10,820 nucleotides of DNA from Syntrophomonas sp. UBA5288. Lineage in GTDB: Bacteria; Bacillota; Syntrophomonadia; Syntrophomonadales; Syntrophomonadaceae. Position 1 is the stretch's first letter, and every line of letters begins with the position of its first letter. The notes beneath the pieces were generated by a model. It saw only the letters and a program-made list of their open reading frames with translations. It was not told the origin of the DNA and searched no databases. The translations under genes were made by a program, and so were the position numbers. This document shows, piece after piece, positions 1-6,918 of this stretch. Location: NCBI GenBank assembly GCA_002408445.1, contig DHSK01000043.1, forward strand, positions 1 to 10,820, given 5' to 3'.

Positions 1-101
1 AATATTAATAGCGCTTTACAAATACCATCCGGCAGGAATAAGTTATATTATAGGAATATACAGAACCAAGGTGCAAAGACTTGTAGGAGGTGAACGACCA
101 A

Positions 102-539
102 ATGGATACGGAAATGGATTTCTATCAAAACCTTCGTAATAAAATGAAGAACTGGCTGCTGAGTGAGGAAGGCAAAAAGACTGAATGGGCAGACTATTTG
201 ATGTTGGCCCCCGACTTGTTTCATTTGCTCTGCAAGCTGGCTATTGACCCTGATGTACCCACCGCAGACAAAGCCAAACTGGGCGCAGCTGTAGTTTATT
301 TTATTTTCCCGGTGGATTTGATACCGGAAGCGCTGGTAGGACCAATGGGCTATGCCGATGATATTGCCGTAGCGGCATGGGTGCTTAATACTTTGTTAAA
401 TCGCATCGATCAGGAAATAGTACTGAAGCACTGGGCAGGCGAGGGCCCAATCCTGGAACTCATTCAGAACATTGTGGCCCAGGGTGATAAAATGATTGGC
501 AGCGGTTTGTGGGAAAAGATTAAACGCCGCTTCAGTTAG
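102..539 (+). CDS. YkvA/DUF1232 family small membrane-associated protein
   Basis: The 145-residue product carries the DUF1232 (YkvA) signature at about residues 69-90, FPVDLIPE...GYADDIAV, in a hydrophobic stretch. The family is widespread in bacteria, is thought to sit at or in the membrane, and has no established biochemical role. The N-terminal 40 residues are polar and charged, and the C-terminus is helical, ending in a basic KIKRRFS tail. I chose ATG 102 because the perfect AGGAGGTGA ribosome binding site at 85-93 lies 8-11 bases before it; the in-frame GTG at 90 is inside that site and cannot use it. The gene is followed by an intrinsic terminator and faces a convergent permease gene, so it is probably the last gene of its transcript. 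No clear promoter is visible in bases 1-84. Family assignment is firm; function is unknown. Confidence 0.88.
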   Translation: MDTEMDFYQNLRNKMKNWLLSEEGKKTEWADYLMLAPDLFHLLCKLAIDPDVPTADKAKLGAAVVYFIFPVDLIPEALVGPMGYADDIAVAAWVLNTLLNRIDQEIVLKHWAGEGPILELIQNIVAQGDKMIGSGLWEKIKRRFS

Positions 540-560
540 AATTCCAACTTTACCATATCA

Positions 561-600
561 GGCCCGAATGAAAGGTTTTCCTTGCAGTACGGGCCTTTTT
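561..600 (+). terminator. Intrinsic terminator of the ykvA-like gene
   Basis: GGCCCG at 561-566 pairs perfectly with CGGGCC at 590-595, an inner AAGG-TTTT-CCTT hairpin (572-583) sits within the loop, and five T residues follow directly at 596-600. It begins 21 bases after the stop codon. There is no T-run on the opposite strand, so it should act mainly on the plus strand. Confidence 0.75.
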
Positions 601-634
601 AATGCATAGCGGACCCGGGCAACATGGGGCGGGA

Positions 635-997
635 TTATTTGCCTAACAGCATTTTGATAGATATGAGCAGGAGAAGAACCCCAAAGGCTTTTCTTAATAC
701 GGCAGGAGAAACATAATGGGCCAGTTTGGCCCCAACGAATGCAGCCAGGAACAAGGTAACACATATGATCAAACCCGACTTGATATTCACATTGCCATTT
801 TTATAATATTCCATAAAGGCCAGCAGCCCTACCGGAGGGAGCATTATAGCCAGAGATGTACCCTGGGCGGTTATCTGGTCGAATCCGGCCAAAAAAATTA
901 GAGCCGGGACAATTACGAAACCTCCGCCCAACCCAAAAAACCCGCAAAGCAGTCCGGCCATAGTACCGATTGCAATATATAATAAATAATTCTGCAT
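635..997 (-). CDS. Half-size TauE/SafE (TSUP) family permease
   Basis: The 120-residue, very hydrophobic product has the TSUP repeat motif near its start, GLLCGFFGLGGGFVIVPALI (residues 15-34). Hydrophobic helices follow at roughly 46-63, 75-92 and 102-118. TSUP proteins move sulfite, sulfonates or other small organic anions across the membrane. The usual form is about 250 residues with two such repeats; this protein has one, so it presumably works as a dimer or with a partner encoded elsewhere. Neither neighbour is a second half. The start ATG at 997 is preceded by a GAAGGA ribosome binding site. It is divergent from tcdA across a 105-base gap. Its end is clean (TAA), with no sign of a frameshift into a second repeat in the 95 bases to the next gene. 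The substrate cannot be told from sequence. Confidence 0.85.
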   Translation of the reverse strand: MQNYLLYIAIGTMAGLLCGFFGLGGGFVIVPALIFLAGFDQITAQGTSLAIMLPPVGLLAFMEYYKNGNVNIKSGLIICVTLFLAAFVGAKLAHYVSPAVLRKAFGVLLLLISIKMLLGK

Positions 998-1061
998 TTT
1001 GATATTCCTTCTTTGTTTATGATAGATTTATATTTATCTGATAACGCTGCACATTATATTC

Positions 1062-1088
1062 ATTATAACCAAAAACGTATTAACGCAA
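1062..1088 (-). promoter_or_regulatory. Possible sigma-A promoter for the permease gene
   Basis: On the minus strand a TTGCGT (plus 1083-1088) is followed after 15 bases by a perfect TATAAT (plus 1062-1067); a second TATAAT lies a few bases further on. The spacing is short of the ideal 17, so this is a tentative call. It overlaps the region needed for tcdA expression in the opposite direction. I found no convincing plus-strand promoter for tcdA in the same gap. Confidence 0.3.
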
Positions 1089-1102
1089 CAGGGAGGCAGA
1101 AA

Positions 1103-1828
1103 ATGCTTAATGAATTTTCGAGAACTGAACTACTGATTGGAACAGAAGCACTTAGACGCTTAGGCCAATGCCGGGTGGCCGTTTTTGGCATAGGCGGAGT
1201 AGGCAGTTACGCAACAGAAGCATTGGCGCGGACCGGGGTGGGAAATCTGGTGCTGGTGGATAATGATGAGGTCTGTATTACCAACCTCAACCGGCAAATA
1301 CATGCCACTCATGAGACTATCGGCCAACCCAAAGTAGAAGTGATGAAAAAGAGAATCCTCTCCATCAACCCCCGGGCTAACGTTGATACTTACCAACAAT
1401 TCTATCTGCCTGACAATGCCGAAAGCCTGTTAAGTCAAGATTACGATTATATTATAGATGCGGTTGATACCGTTACCGCCAAAATTGATCTGGTAGTAAG
1501 AGCCCAGCACAAAGGAATACCAATTATCAGCTCTATGGGCACAGGCAACAAATTGAACCCCGCCAGGCTTGAGATCGCGGATATTTACCAGACCTCCGTC
1601 TGTCCTCTGGCCAAAGTAATGCGTCACGAATTAAGAAAAAGAGATATTAAAGCGTTAAAGGTAGTATATTCCCGGGAAGAACCCATCACTCCGGGAAATT
1701 TTGCCACCGAGTGCACTCCCGAACCCGGTTCCAAGCGCCGGCAAATTCCAGGCAGCATATCTTTTGTACCACCGGTCGCCGGTTTATTACTGGCCAGTGA
1801 AGTGATAAAGGATTTACTAAATAATTAA
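1103..1828 (+). CDS. tcdA: tRNA threonylcarbamoyladenosine dehydratase (TcdA/CsdL family)
   Basis: This 241-residue E1-like (ThiF/MoeB/UBA) enzyme is expected to convert t6A37 in ANN-decoding tRNAs to its cyclic form (ct6A) using ATP. The nucleotide-binding loop GIGGVGS is at residues 29-35, the strand and metal/ATP residues VDNDEVCITNLNRQ at 52-65, and a conserved C-terminal block GSISFVPPVAGLLLASEVIKDL at about 217-238. Those blocks and the PLAKVMRHELRKR segment (168-180) are typical of TcdA rather than of MoeB or ThiF, which carry zinc-binding CxxC pairs absent here. Length fits the short Firmicute form. The frame is open further upstream to a possible ATG at 1013, but ATG 1103 follows GGGAGG (1091-1096) by six bases and starts the family's conserved N-terminus. 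It appears to be monocistronic. Confidence 0.92.
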   Translation: MLNEFSRTELLIGTEALRRLGQCRVAVFGIGGVGSYATEALARTGVGNLVLVDNDEVCITNLNRQIHATHETIGQPKVEVMKKRILSINPRANVDTYQQFYLPDNAESLLSQDYDYIIDAVDTVTAKIDLVVRAQHKGIPIISSMGTGNKLNPARLEIADIYQTSVCPLAKVMRHELRKRDIKALKVVYSREEPITPGNFATECTPEPGSKRRQIPGSISFVPPVAGLLLASEVIKDLLNN

Positions 1829-2150
1829 CCGCCCATGATTTCGTCATTACAACCACTTATGAAAATATGTACAGCGGTAGGTTATGCCGGATTGGGGTAT
1901 TAAGAACGCTTGCACACCGGACTTACATTGGTGTATGCCGAAATGCTAATAGCTGCATTGACATTTTGGCTAACCTAGTTATGGGCGAACCATATAGAGT
2001 CGCCTTTACTGGTGCTGCGCTAACCTTAACACCCCACTCCCGCAATTGTTAATCCTATGGGTAGCTGAAACCTTCTTCAGGTGTTTCGAATTTTAAAAAA
2101 TTCAGCGTCATTCATAATATTAAGTGTCTTCAGCGTCAAATTTTCCAATT
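1829..2150. other. Gene-free stretch after tcdA
   Basis: I see no supported gene here. An open frame at 1867-2052 has no ribosome binding site and a composition unlike a protein. Visible structures are a weak GGCGA/TCGCC hairpin (1984-2004), a GAATTTT/AAAATTC dyad (about 2088-2103), and an exact 10-base direct repeat TTCAGCGTCA at 2101-2110 and 2129-2138. The frame that continues from tcdA past its stop gives hydrophobic stretches broken by several stops, which may be chance or the remains of a gene. No clear tcdA terminator lies close to its stop codon. Confidence 0.4.
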
Positions 2151-2190
2151 AAAAAGTATCGGAGAAAAAATTTTCATCCGATACTTTTAG
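2151..2190. terminator. Long hairpin, probably bidirectional terminator
   Basis: AAAAGTATCGG (2152-2162) pairs perfectly with CCGATACTTTT (2178-2188), and GAAAA/TTTTC inside extends the stem with one bulged A. T-runs flank it on both strands. It ends two bases before the promoter of the next operon, so it probably stops transcription arriving from the tcdA side and insulates that operon. Confidence 0.65.
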
Positions 2191-2191
2191 A

Positions 2192-2220
2192 TTGACAATT
2201 ATTTAATTCCACCGTAAAAT
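2192..2220 (+). promoter_or_regulatory. Strong sigma-A-type promoter of the DUF6323-DUF6179 operon
   Basis: A perfect TTGACA (2192-2197) is followed after exactly 17 bases by TAAAAT (2215-2220). The predicted transcript start is near 2227, leaving a leader of about 100 AT-rich bases before the first start codon. I recognise no riboswitch in that leader. Confidence 0.75.
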
Positions 2221-2324
2221 ATAAGAATATCCAGCGTGAGCACACAATACTCCTAATTGTAATTTAATATTATCATACTTCAGCAGCTTTGTCAATAATT
2301 TTTCTGAATTAGAGGTTGATAAAA

Positions 2325-2768
2325 ATGTGGGAGATAGCAGCATTTACCAGGGACCTGGCTAGTATTGAAGAGCAAACGGCTGTAAGCGCCATATTGGAAA
2401 CAAACCTGAAAGCGCAAAAATATGGATTGGCTTTATCAGAAAAAGATGCACGAGAAATCATGGCATCCAGGAATTATGTTTTGAAAAGTTTGGGCAGAGT
2501 TGAATTGGGAATTGATGTAATCAATAAAATCATCAGCGTCTTTTGTACTTCGCCCTATATTAACCAATCAGATTATACCGTAATCATAAATGACCTGGTG
2601 GAAGGCTTTTATTATATGAAAAATGAAACACGGGATAAAGTCGATGACGATGATTTGATTGCCTTAATGAAAAAATATTTTGACGACCGCTGCCATGGAT
2701 CGGTAGAGCTATTACTAAACCGGGAACTGGGCACCCTGGCCAGATATATTCGGGAAGGTCGCTTATAG
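2325..2768 (+). CDS. Uncharacterised protein, probably DUF6323 family
   Basis: The 147-residue product has no signal peptide and no membrane segment and appears mostly helical. Acidic patches (DDDD near residue 110) are followed by a conserved-looking C-terminus, ELGTLARYIREGRL. From memory it resembles DUF6323, a Clostridia family of this size found beside DUF6179 proteins; no function is established. ATG 2325 follows AGAGG (2311-2315) by nine bases, while the upstream in-frame TTG at 2316 abuts that site and is unlikely. It is the first gene of a two-gene operon, with its partner starting 33 bases after its stop. The tight pairing suggests that the two proteins act together, but I cannot say in what. 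That it is a real gene is near certain; the family name is moderately certain. Confidence 0.8.
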   Translation: MWEIAAFTRDLASIEEQTAVSAILETNLKAQKYGLALSEKDAREIMASRNYVLKSLGRVELGIDVINKIISVFCTSPYINQSDYTVIINDLVEGFYYMKNETRDKVDDDDLIALMKKYFDDRCHGSVELLLNRELGTLARYIREGRL

Positions 2769-2801
2769 CCAGACTGGGAACTATAGAAATGAGGTGTAAA
2801 T

Positions 2802-4199
2802 GTGGGTACTGCAAATCCGTTAGCGATCCCCATGGGAGGAGTAAATCCCAGGAATAATCTGTTTTCTCTCTTACAGACAGCAAATCGCGCCGGTCTTGTC
2901 AGTGAAGCAGAAGTGCAAAATATACAGGTAAAAATATTGGATCTATTAAAAGATGTCATTATCAGTTTCACCAGTAATCAAAGCAGTTCGGTAACGGAAG
3001 AAACCGCTCAGAATCTTTTGCGGTCCATTATATACTGTCTTGATTTCTATTGTATGAAAATGGATGACCAGCCCACCCTCATCCAAACTCTGCAATCTGC
3101 CGACATTAAAGATATTTATAAAGAAGGCCTGGAGTTGCTCGGTTTGTATGTGGAAGAAACCAAAAAGCTCTGCCGCAGGGTTAAGGCCGAAAAGCTGGCA
3201 ACCGGGCTGATTGCTTACAACACTACTATTGATAAAGCCATTCCGGATTTCTTCTCCGGTTATGATATCCGATTCCAGGCTCACGATTCGACCGCCGATA
3301 TTGATATTGATTATCCGCTGATGTTTGATGATATGAACATCAAGGGCATTCTGTATATAAGGCAGTATCTGGAAAAGCTGAGTCTGGAAAATGCTTTTTG
3401 CCGGCTGTTTACCCCGAAGGATATAGAATATCTGCTGAAAAGCTACGGCCGAACCTATCATATTCGCTATGAAGATTATCTGCTCAACATATGCGAAATC
3501 GTCCTTACCAATGCCATTTGTTCCAAAATGCTGGACAATCCTGCCTCTAAAATAATAATATCCCCAGCCGAAGGTTCTATGTTAAAGGGTGACCTGAATC
3601 GTGCCGCCCCTGAGGAACTGCCATCTATTATAAAACGTGCCGCCAATAAAATGATCGCTGAATTGAGTATAACGGAACCGGCAATTATTGATTATGTTCA
3701 CCGGTACGAAGCAGAATTATTGGCCCGGCTTAAAAGCGCCCTGCAGCACGACACTCTCAGCAAACTGGTAATTACAACTGCAGTAAGTAACACACCTGAA
3801 ATGACGTTTGACCCGGGTAAAAAAATGGATAATCACAGATTCCGTCTATTAGTCCAGCGGGTACTGAATTGTACTGAACCATCAGAAAAAGCCGGTATTA
3901 TAATGACCAATATTACTTCAGTAACTGATTTCATTGATATCCTCAAAGCGGATTGTCTGTTTGACGATGAATACTTAACTTTATTTGAGCAGCTTGGAGA
4001 TCTGGAGATTTCCGTACTGCTCCGCATCGTATTCTGTGAAGAACTGCGGGCCGCCGGTTCCCTCGAGGATGCCGTGGCCGGTTTATCGAAAGGGTATATA
4101 GACTGGAAGGACCAATTAATTATGTTTCTGCAAAACATAAGTCCCTACAGGTTAAAGACCATCGCGGCCTTGATTGAATCACAGGAAAGCGGTCAATGA
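2802..4199 (+). CDS. Uncharacterised protein, probably DUF6179 family
   Basis: The 465-residue product is soluble-looking and largely helical, without signal peptide, membrane spans or any catalytic motif I recognise. A distinctive acidic block DIDIDYPLMFDDMNIKG lies at about 167-182, followed by tyrosine-rich helices, for example YIRQYLEKL at 185-193. Length and operon partner match the uncharacterised DUF6179 family, which co-occurs with DUF6323. The start is GTG 2802, six bases after GAGGT (2791-2795); an overlapping ATG at 2800 is in the wrong frame. It is the second gene of the operon driven from 2192-2220. No T-tract terminator follows; instead a cluster of inverted repeats begins about 20 bases after the stop. 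Gene call certain, family name moderately certain, function unknown. Confidence 0.82.
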   Translation: MGTANPLAIPMGGVNPRNNLFSLLQTANRAGLVSEAEVQNIQVKILDLLKDVIISFTSNQSSSVTEETAQNLLRSIIYCLDFYCMKMDDQPTLIQTLQSADIKDIYKEGLELLGLYVEETKKLCRRVKAEKLATGLIAYNTTIDKAIPDFFSGYDIRFQAHDSTADIDIDYPLMFDDMNIKGILYIRQYLEKLSLENAFCRLFTPKDIEYLLKSYGRTYHIRYEDYLLNICEIVLTNAICSKMLDNPASKIIISPAEGSMLKGDLNRAAPEELPSIIKRAANKMIAELSITEPAIIDYVHRYEAELLARLKSALQHDTLSKLVITTAVSNTPEMTFDPGKKMDNHRFRLLVQRVLNCTEPSEKAGIIMTNITSVTDFIDILKADCLFDDEYLTLFEQLGDLEISVLLRIVFCEELRAAGSLEDAVAGLSKGYIDWKDQLIMFLQNISPYRLKTIAALIESQESGQ

Positions 4200-4214
4200 T
4201 ACCCTGATTAAACC

Positions 4215-4393
4215 TGCAGTGCCCATATCCCAGAGCGAGTAAAAAAGTTCATCCAAGGGCACTACTGATGTACCGTAAACGGTACTATTAAGGTTGCAAG
4301 ACCACGGCATTAAGGGAAGACCGTGATTGAGGCGTACATGAGGTACGTCGATTGAACGGGCTTTCCTTAATAACGCAGCTATTGGGCTTTTTT
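4215..4393. repeat. Hairpin-rich intergenic element, candidate structured RNA or repeat
   Basis: Four inverted repeats are packed here: AGTGCCC/GGGCACT (4218-4224 with 4257-4263), GTACCGT/ACGGTAC (4270-4276 with 4279-4285), an 11-bp arm ATTAAGGGAAG/CTTTCCTTAAT (4309-4319 with 4361-4371, one G-U), and within it CCGT/ACGG and GGCGTAC/GTACGTC (4331-4337 with 4343-4349). A symmetric GATTGA/GATTGA internal loop (4325-4330 and 4350-4355) could form tandem G-A pairs. A T6 run at 4388-4393 follows, but no stem abuts it. An alternative CACGG/CCGTG pairing (4303-4307 with 4321-4325) exists. The element lies between convergent genes, so it may be a transcript end, a dispersed repeat or a non-coding RNA. 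I do not recognise a known family. Confidence 0.4.
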
Positions 4394-4690
4394 GACGCTC
4401 TGCGAGTGCTTGCAGCAATCCTGCTTCTTGTCGGAGCGAAAAATATTAAGATATTTAAAATACCTGGACAGGAATTCTTTACCTAGAATAATCACACCCA
4501 TCCACCAGGTTATTCCTTTTAAAATTAAAAGAACTGTGCAGATCAGGCCTTTGGTAGCCGTATTAAAAGAAGTAAAAGGCACAAGTAAGATTCCGCCATA
4601 TAAAACATAAGAGAATACAAATAAGACAATACCCAGTATATTGAGCCATTTTCTATGCCCGTAGTTTCTATTGTGATGACGTACCAACAT
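4379..4690 (-). CDS. Small two-helix membrane protein, 'transporter suffix domain'-like
   Basis: The 103-residue product has two hydrophobic helices, about residues 17-39 and 47-70. The pattern LGIVLFVFSYVL...LLVPF...TATKGLI...VIILGKE matches small proteins annotated as transporter suffix domain-containing, which occur alone or as a tail on transporters. No biochemical role is established for the stand-alone form. The start ATG 4690 is preceded by a GGAG ribosome binding site. The N-terminus is histidine- and arginine-rich and the C-terminus has a Cys-Cys-Lys-His; both are tails outside the conserved core, and this form is somewhat longer than typical ones. It is convergent with the DUF6179 gene and separated from the chemoreceptor upstream by a terminator, so it probably has its own promoter. 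I see only weak matches for that in 4700-4780. Confidence 0.75.
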   Translation of the reverse strand: MLVRHHNRNYGHRKWLNILGIVLFVFSYVLYGGILLVPFTSFNTATKGLICTVLLILKGITWWMGVIILGKEFLSRYFKYLNIFRSDKKQDCCKHSQSVKKAQ

Positions 4691-4788
4691 GACTGTTTCT
4701 CCATTCGTTACTTCAATTATTATTGCAAATTGTTATAAATACAGACAAAAGATATGATACTATATAACGTTAATAAAGCAAATAGCTC

Positions 4789-4823
4789 AAAAGAGGGGGA
4801 CGTTTGAAACCAAACGTCCCTTT
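4789..4823 (-). terminator. Intrinsic terminator of the chemoreceptor gene
   Basis: GGGACGTTTG (4797-4806) pairs perfectly with CAAACGTCCC (4811-4820) around an AAAC loop; G-U and A-T pairs can extend the stem outward. On the minus strand CTTTTG follows, and on the plus strand TTTACTTT. It lies 33 bases after the chemoreceptor stop codon and separates that gene from the small membrane protein. Confidence 0.8.
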
Positions 4824-4855
4824 ACTTTAAATAAATTTCAAAAGTGCCTGCCCAC

Positions 4856-6559
4856 CTAAATTCTGAACTTGTTTACCAGCATATTAAGTTCATCAGCTGT
4901 CTTAGCCAGTGCCACTGATGATCTGGTTGTTTGCTCCAGTGACCTGCTGGTGTTTTCCGAACCCCGGGCAATTTCCTGGGCACCGGCACTGCTCTGTTCC
5001 ATAGTGGAGGCTACCGTATCAATGGAATTGCTGATTTCAGCCGTAGCACTCAGAACTTGTTCGGCCATATCGGTCGTCTTATTGATCAACGATTCAAACA
5101 TTTTAGTATCATTCTTGTAATCTTCGCCCATTGCCATCATAGCTTCGTAGTCTTTCGCAACATCCTCATTAATAAACTTTAATAATTCGTTGGCATGATA
5201 AATTAATACACTGATGGATTGTTGTACTTGCTTGGTCATTTCCTGAATATTACCGACTGCAGAGGCAGATTCTTCCGCTAATTGGCGAACCTCCTCTGCA
5301 ACCACCGCAAATCCTCTCCCTTGTTCTCCTGCCCGGGCAGCTTCAATTGCGGCATTTAAGGCCAGCAGATTAGTCTGATCAGCAATAGCGGCTATATTAG
5401 TTGCCAAGGTTGAGATTTCATCCACGACTTTAGCTTCTTCAATCGCCTTTACCATCTGGATATTGATTTTGTCATACAACTCTTTGGTAGACAGGCTGGA
5501 ATCCTCTGTATTTTTTTGCATTTTAAGCGCCTTAATCTCTATCTCTCTTGCCTTTTCATTGCCGTTTTCGACCTCGGCCGTTAATTGTTCCAGTGAACTC
5601 CGGATTTCTTCTCCGGAGGCATTCATCTGCTGGGTCGAAGCGGACACTTCCTCCAAGCCCGCTGCGATTTCTTCAGTTGAGGACGTAACTTCTTCCATAT
5701 CAGCCGAGATACTTTGACCGGAAGCTGAAATCTGTTGACTGGAAGATGCTATATACTGAGACTTGTCCTTTATCTGACCCACCATATCCCGCAGTGCTAT
5801 GGTCATCTGATTGAGGGACTTGCTTAATAAACCGATTTCATCTTTACGATTTATGTCTCGCTCTATTACAGCTTCGGTTAAATCACAATCTGCAATCTTC
5901 CCTGCCAGCGCTACGGTTCTCTGTAAAGGTTTGGAAATGCGGGCAGCGAAGAATAGCGCAAAAATAATACCGAACAGAGCAACCAGCTCACAGGCCAGTA
6001 CAACTGATCTTTTAGCCGCCTCAGCTGCTTTTGAAGCTTTGTTGGCAGTATCATTGGCCTGCTTGACATCATAAGCCGTAAGTTCTTCCAAAATACGGTC
6101 GGCCTGCTGCCAGGTTGAGTAAGAAGCTGTATATTTCTGATAGGCCCCTGCCAGATTATTCGCTTTAGCATCGGCAGTTATAGCAGAAAGTTGTCCCAGA
6201 TAATCCGTCCAGTTGCTCCGGAATTTTTCATAAAGAGCTCGTTCTTCAGAGGTGGAAAGATTGTTTTGGTATTTCTCCGAATATTCTTCTACCTGCTGTA
6301 AACTCTCGTTCATCAGAGCTTCGATTTGCTTCATATTATCAGGGTCAGTCTCAACCGCTAATTGCAGGACATCCCCGGGCACATCTGAAATACAGCCGTT
6401 AATCCTGCTTATATAAACTACGGAGGGAAGCCACTCTTTATCAAGTTTGTCTATGCCGGTATCTGTCTTTAATATTCCGTTGTAGGTAAATGCAGTTCCA
6501 ATTGCAAATAACGCTATTACCAGAAGGAAACCACTAATCAATTTAGATCTAATGTTCAT
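4856..6559 (-). CDS. Methyl-accepting chemotaxis protein (transmembrane chemoreceptor)
   Basis: The 567-residue receptor senses a ligand outside the cell and signals through CheW and CheA to the flagellar motor. In order: a membrane helix at about 7-29; an extracellular, mainly helical domain at 30-184 of the four-helix-bundle type; a second membrane helix at about 186-205; a HAMP linker at about 206-258; and a long cytoplasmic coiled coil. The highly conserved hairpin tip is at about 395-430 (ALNAAIEAARAGEQGRGFAV then EEVRQLAEES). Glutamate/glutamine pairs flanking the tip, such as EEIAAGLEEVSAS (296-308), are likely methylation sites. There is no C-terminal CheR-docking pentapeptide. ATG 6559 follows AAGGAG by nine bases. 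The gene has a SigD-like promoter and a folded leader. Ligand unknown; the extracellular domain lacks a recognisable binding-site motif. Confidence 0.95.
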   Translation of the reverse strand: MNIRSKLISGFLLVIALFAIGTAFTYNGILKTDTGIDKLDKEWLPSVVYISRINGCISDVPGDVLQLAVETDPDNMKQIEALMNESLQQVEEYSEKYQNNLSTSEERALYEKFRSNWTDYLGQLSAITADAKANNLAGAYQKYTASYSTWQQADRILEELTAYDVKQANDTANKASKAAEAAKRSVVLACELVALFGIIFALFFAARISKPLQRTVALAGKIADCDLTEAVIERDINRKDEIGLLSKSLNQMTIALRDMVGQIKDKSQYIASSSQQISASGQSISADMEEVTSSTEEIAAGLEEVSASTQQMNASGEEIRSSLEQLTAEVENGNEKAREIEIKALKMQKNTEDSSLSTKELYDKINIQMVKAIEEAKVVDEISTLATNIAAIADQTNLLALNAAIEAARAGEQGRGFAVVAEEVRQLAEESASAVGNIQEMTKQVQQSISVLIYHANELLKFINEDVAKDYEAMMAMGEDYKNDTKMFESLINKTTDMAEQVLSATAEISNSIDTVASTMEQSSAGAQEIARGSENTSRSLEQTTRSSVALAKTADELNMLVNKFRI

Positions 6560-6618
6560 ATTCGCTATCTCCTTTAATTTGAATAGTAATAGAAATGCCT
6601 AGTTCTTTTGATGTGTTA

Positions 6619-6700
6619 TGATATTTCCTACCCGGTCAGTATCTATGAGCTTCCAAGCCCAAAAAAATTACCAGGAATTAACCTGGTTCTTGGCATATCA
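6619..6700 (-). promoter_or_regulatory. Folded leader of the chemoreceptor gene with internal terminator-like hairpin
   Basis: Read on the minus strand, the leader starts near the predicted transcript start. TGATAT (6700-6695) can pair with ATATCA (6624-6619), CCAAG (6693-6689) with CTTGG (6657-6653), and inside these ACCAGG (6687-6682) with CCTGGT (6675-6670), followed by a run of seven T (6667-6661). The hairpin plus T-run looks like an intrinsic terminator placed within the first 45 bases of the transcript, so it may attenuate expression. About 60 further bases separate this structure from the start codon. It does not match the c-di-GMP riboswitch classes or any other I know. Confidence 0.45.
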
Positions 6701-6706
6701 CTCCAT

Positions 6707-6733
6707 AAATCGCCCCCCTTTTTTTAATATTTA
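6707..6733 (-). promoter_or_regulatory. SigD (sigma-28)-type promoter of the chemoreceptor gene
   Basis: On the minus strand TAAA (6733-6730) is followed after exactly 15 bases by GGCGATTT (6714-6707). This compares with the flagellar/chemotaxis consensus TAAA-N15-GCCGATAT, keeping the central CGAT. A chemoreceptor is the expected target of this sigma factor. The predicted start is near 6700, about 140 bases before the coding region. Confidence 0.65.
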
Positions 6734-6833
6734 TATTTAAACCGCAGCACCCCACCTTAATTAAGATTATTATAGCAATAACGCGTTAAATCTTTTTTTT
6801 ACACCCATTTTTATATAAATGTATAATTTTATA

Positions 6834-6863
6834 GAAAAAAATAGAAGGCCCAAAATAGCCTCC
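6834..6863 (-). terminator. Intrinsic terminator of the response-regulator gene
   Basis: On the minus strand GGAGGC (6863-6858) pairs with GCCTTC (6849-6844; one G-U) around an eight-base loop and is followed by TATTTTTTC. It lies about 170 bases after the regulator's stop codon and before the chemoreceptor promoter, so the two minus-strand genes are probably separate transcripts. Confidence 0.65.
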
Positions 6864-6918
6864 ATAAACATGTTTAATAAGTTATGTAATACGAAAATCA
6901 GGCGTTCAATACGTTCTC

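Noticed and set aside
1867..2052. 61-codon plus-strand frame after tcdA
   Set aside because: No ribosome binding site, no family resemblance and a residue make-up unlike a folded protein.
4179..4418. 79-codon minus-strand frame across the hairpin-rich element
   Set aside because: It overlaps the ends of both flanking genes and its sequence is dictated by the inverted repeats; no ribosome binding site.
6611..6727. 38-codon plus-strand frame starting MCYDISYPV, antisense to the chemoreceptor leader
   Set aside because: The start superficially resembles SRAP-type proteins, but there is no ribosome binding site and the frame is simply the complement of the leader stems and T-run.
6560..6760. 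c-di-GMP riboswitch upstream of the chemoreceptor
   Set aside because: I compared the minus-strand leader with class I and class II core motifs from memory and found neither; only an unassigned fold remains.
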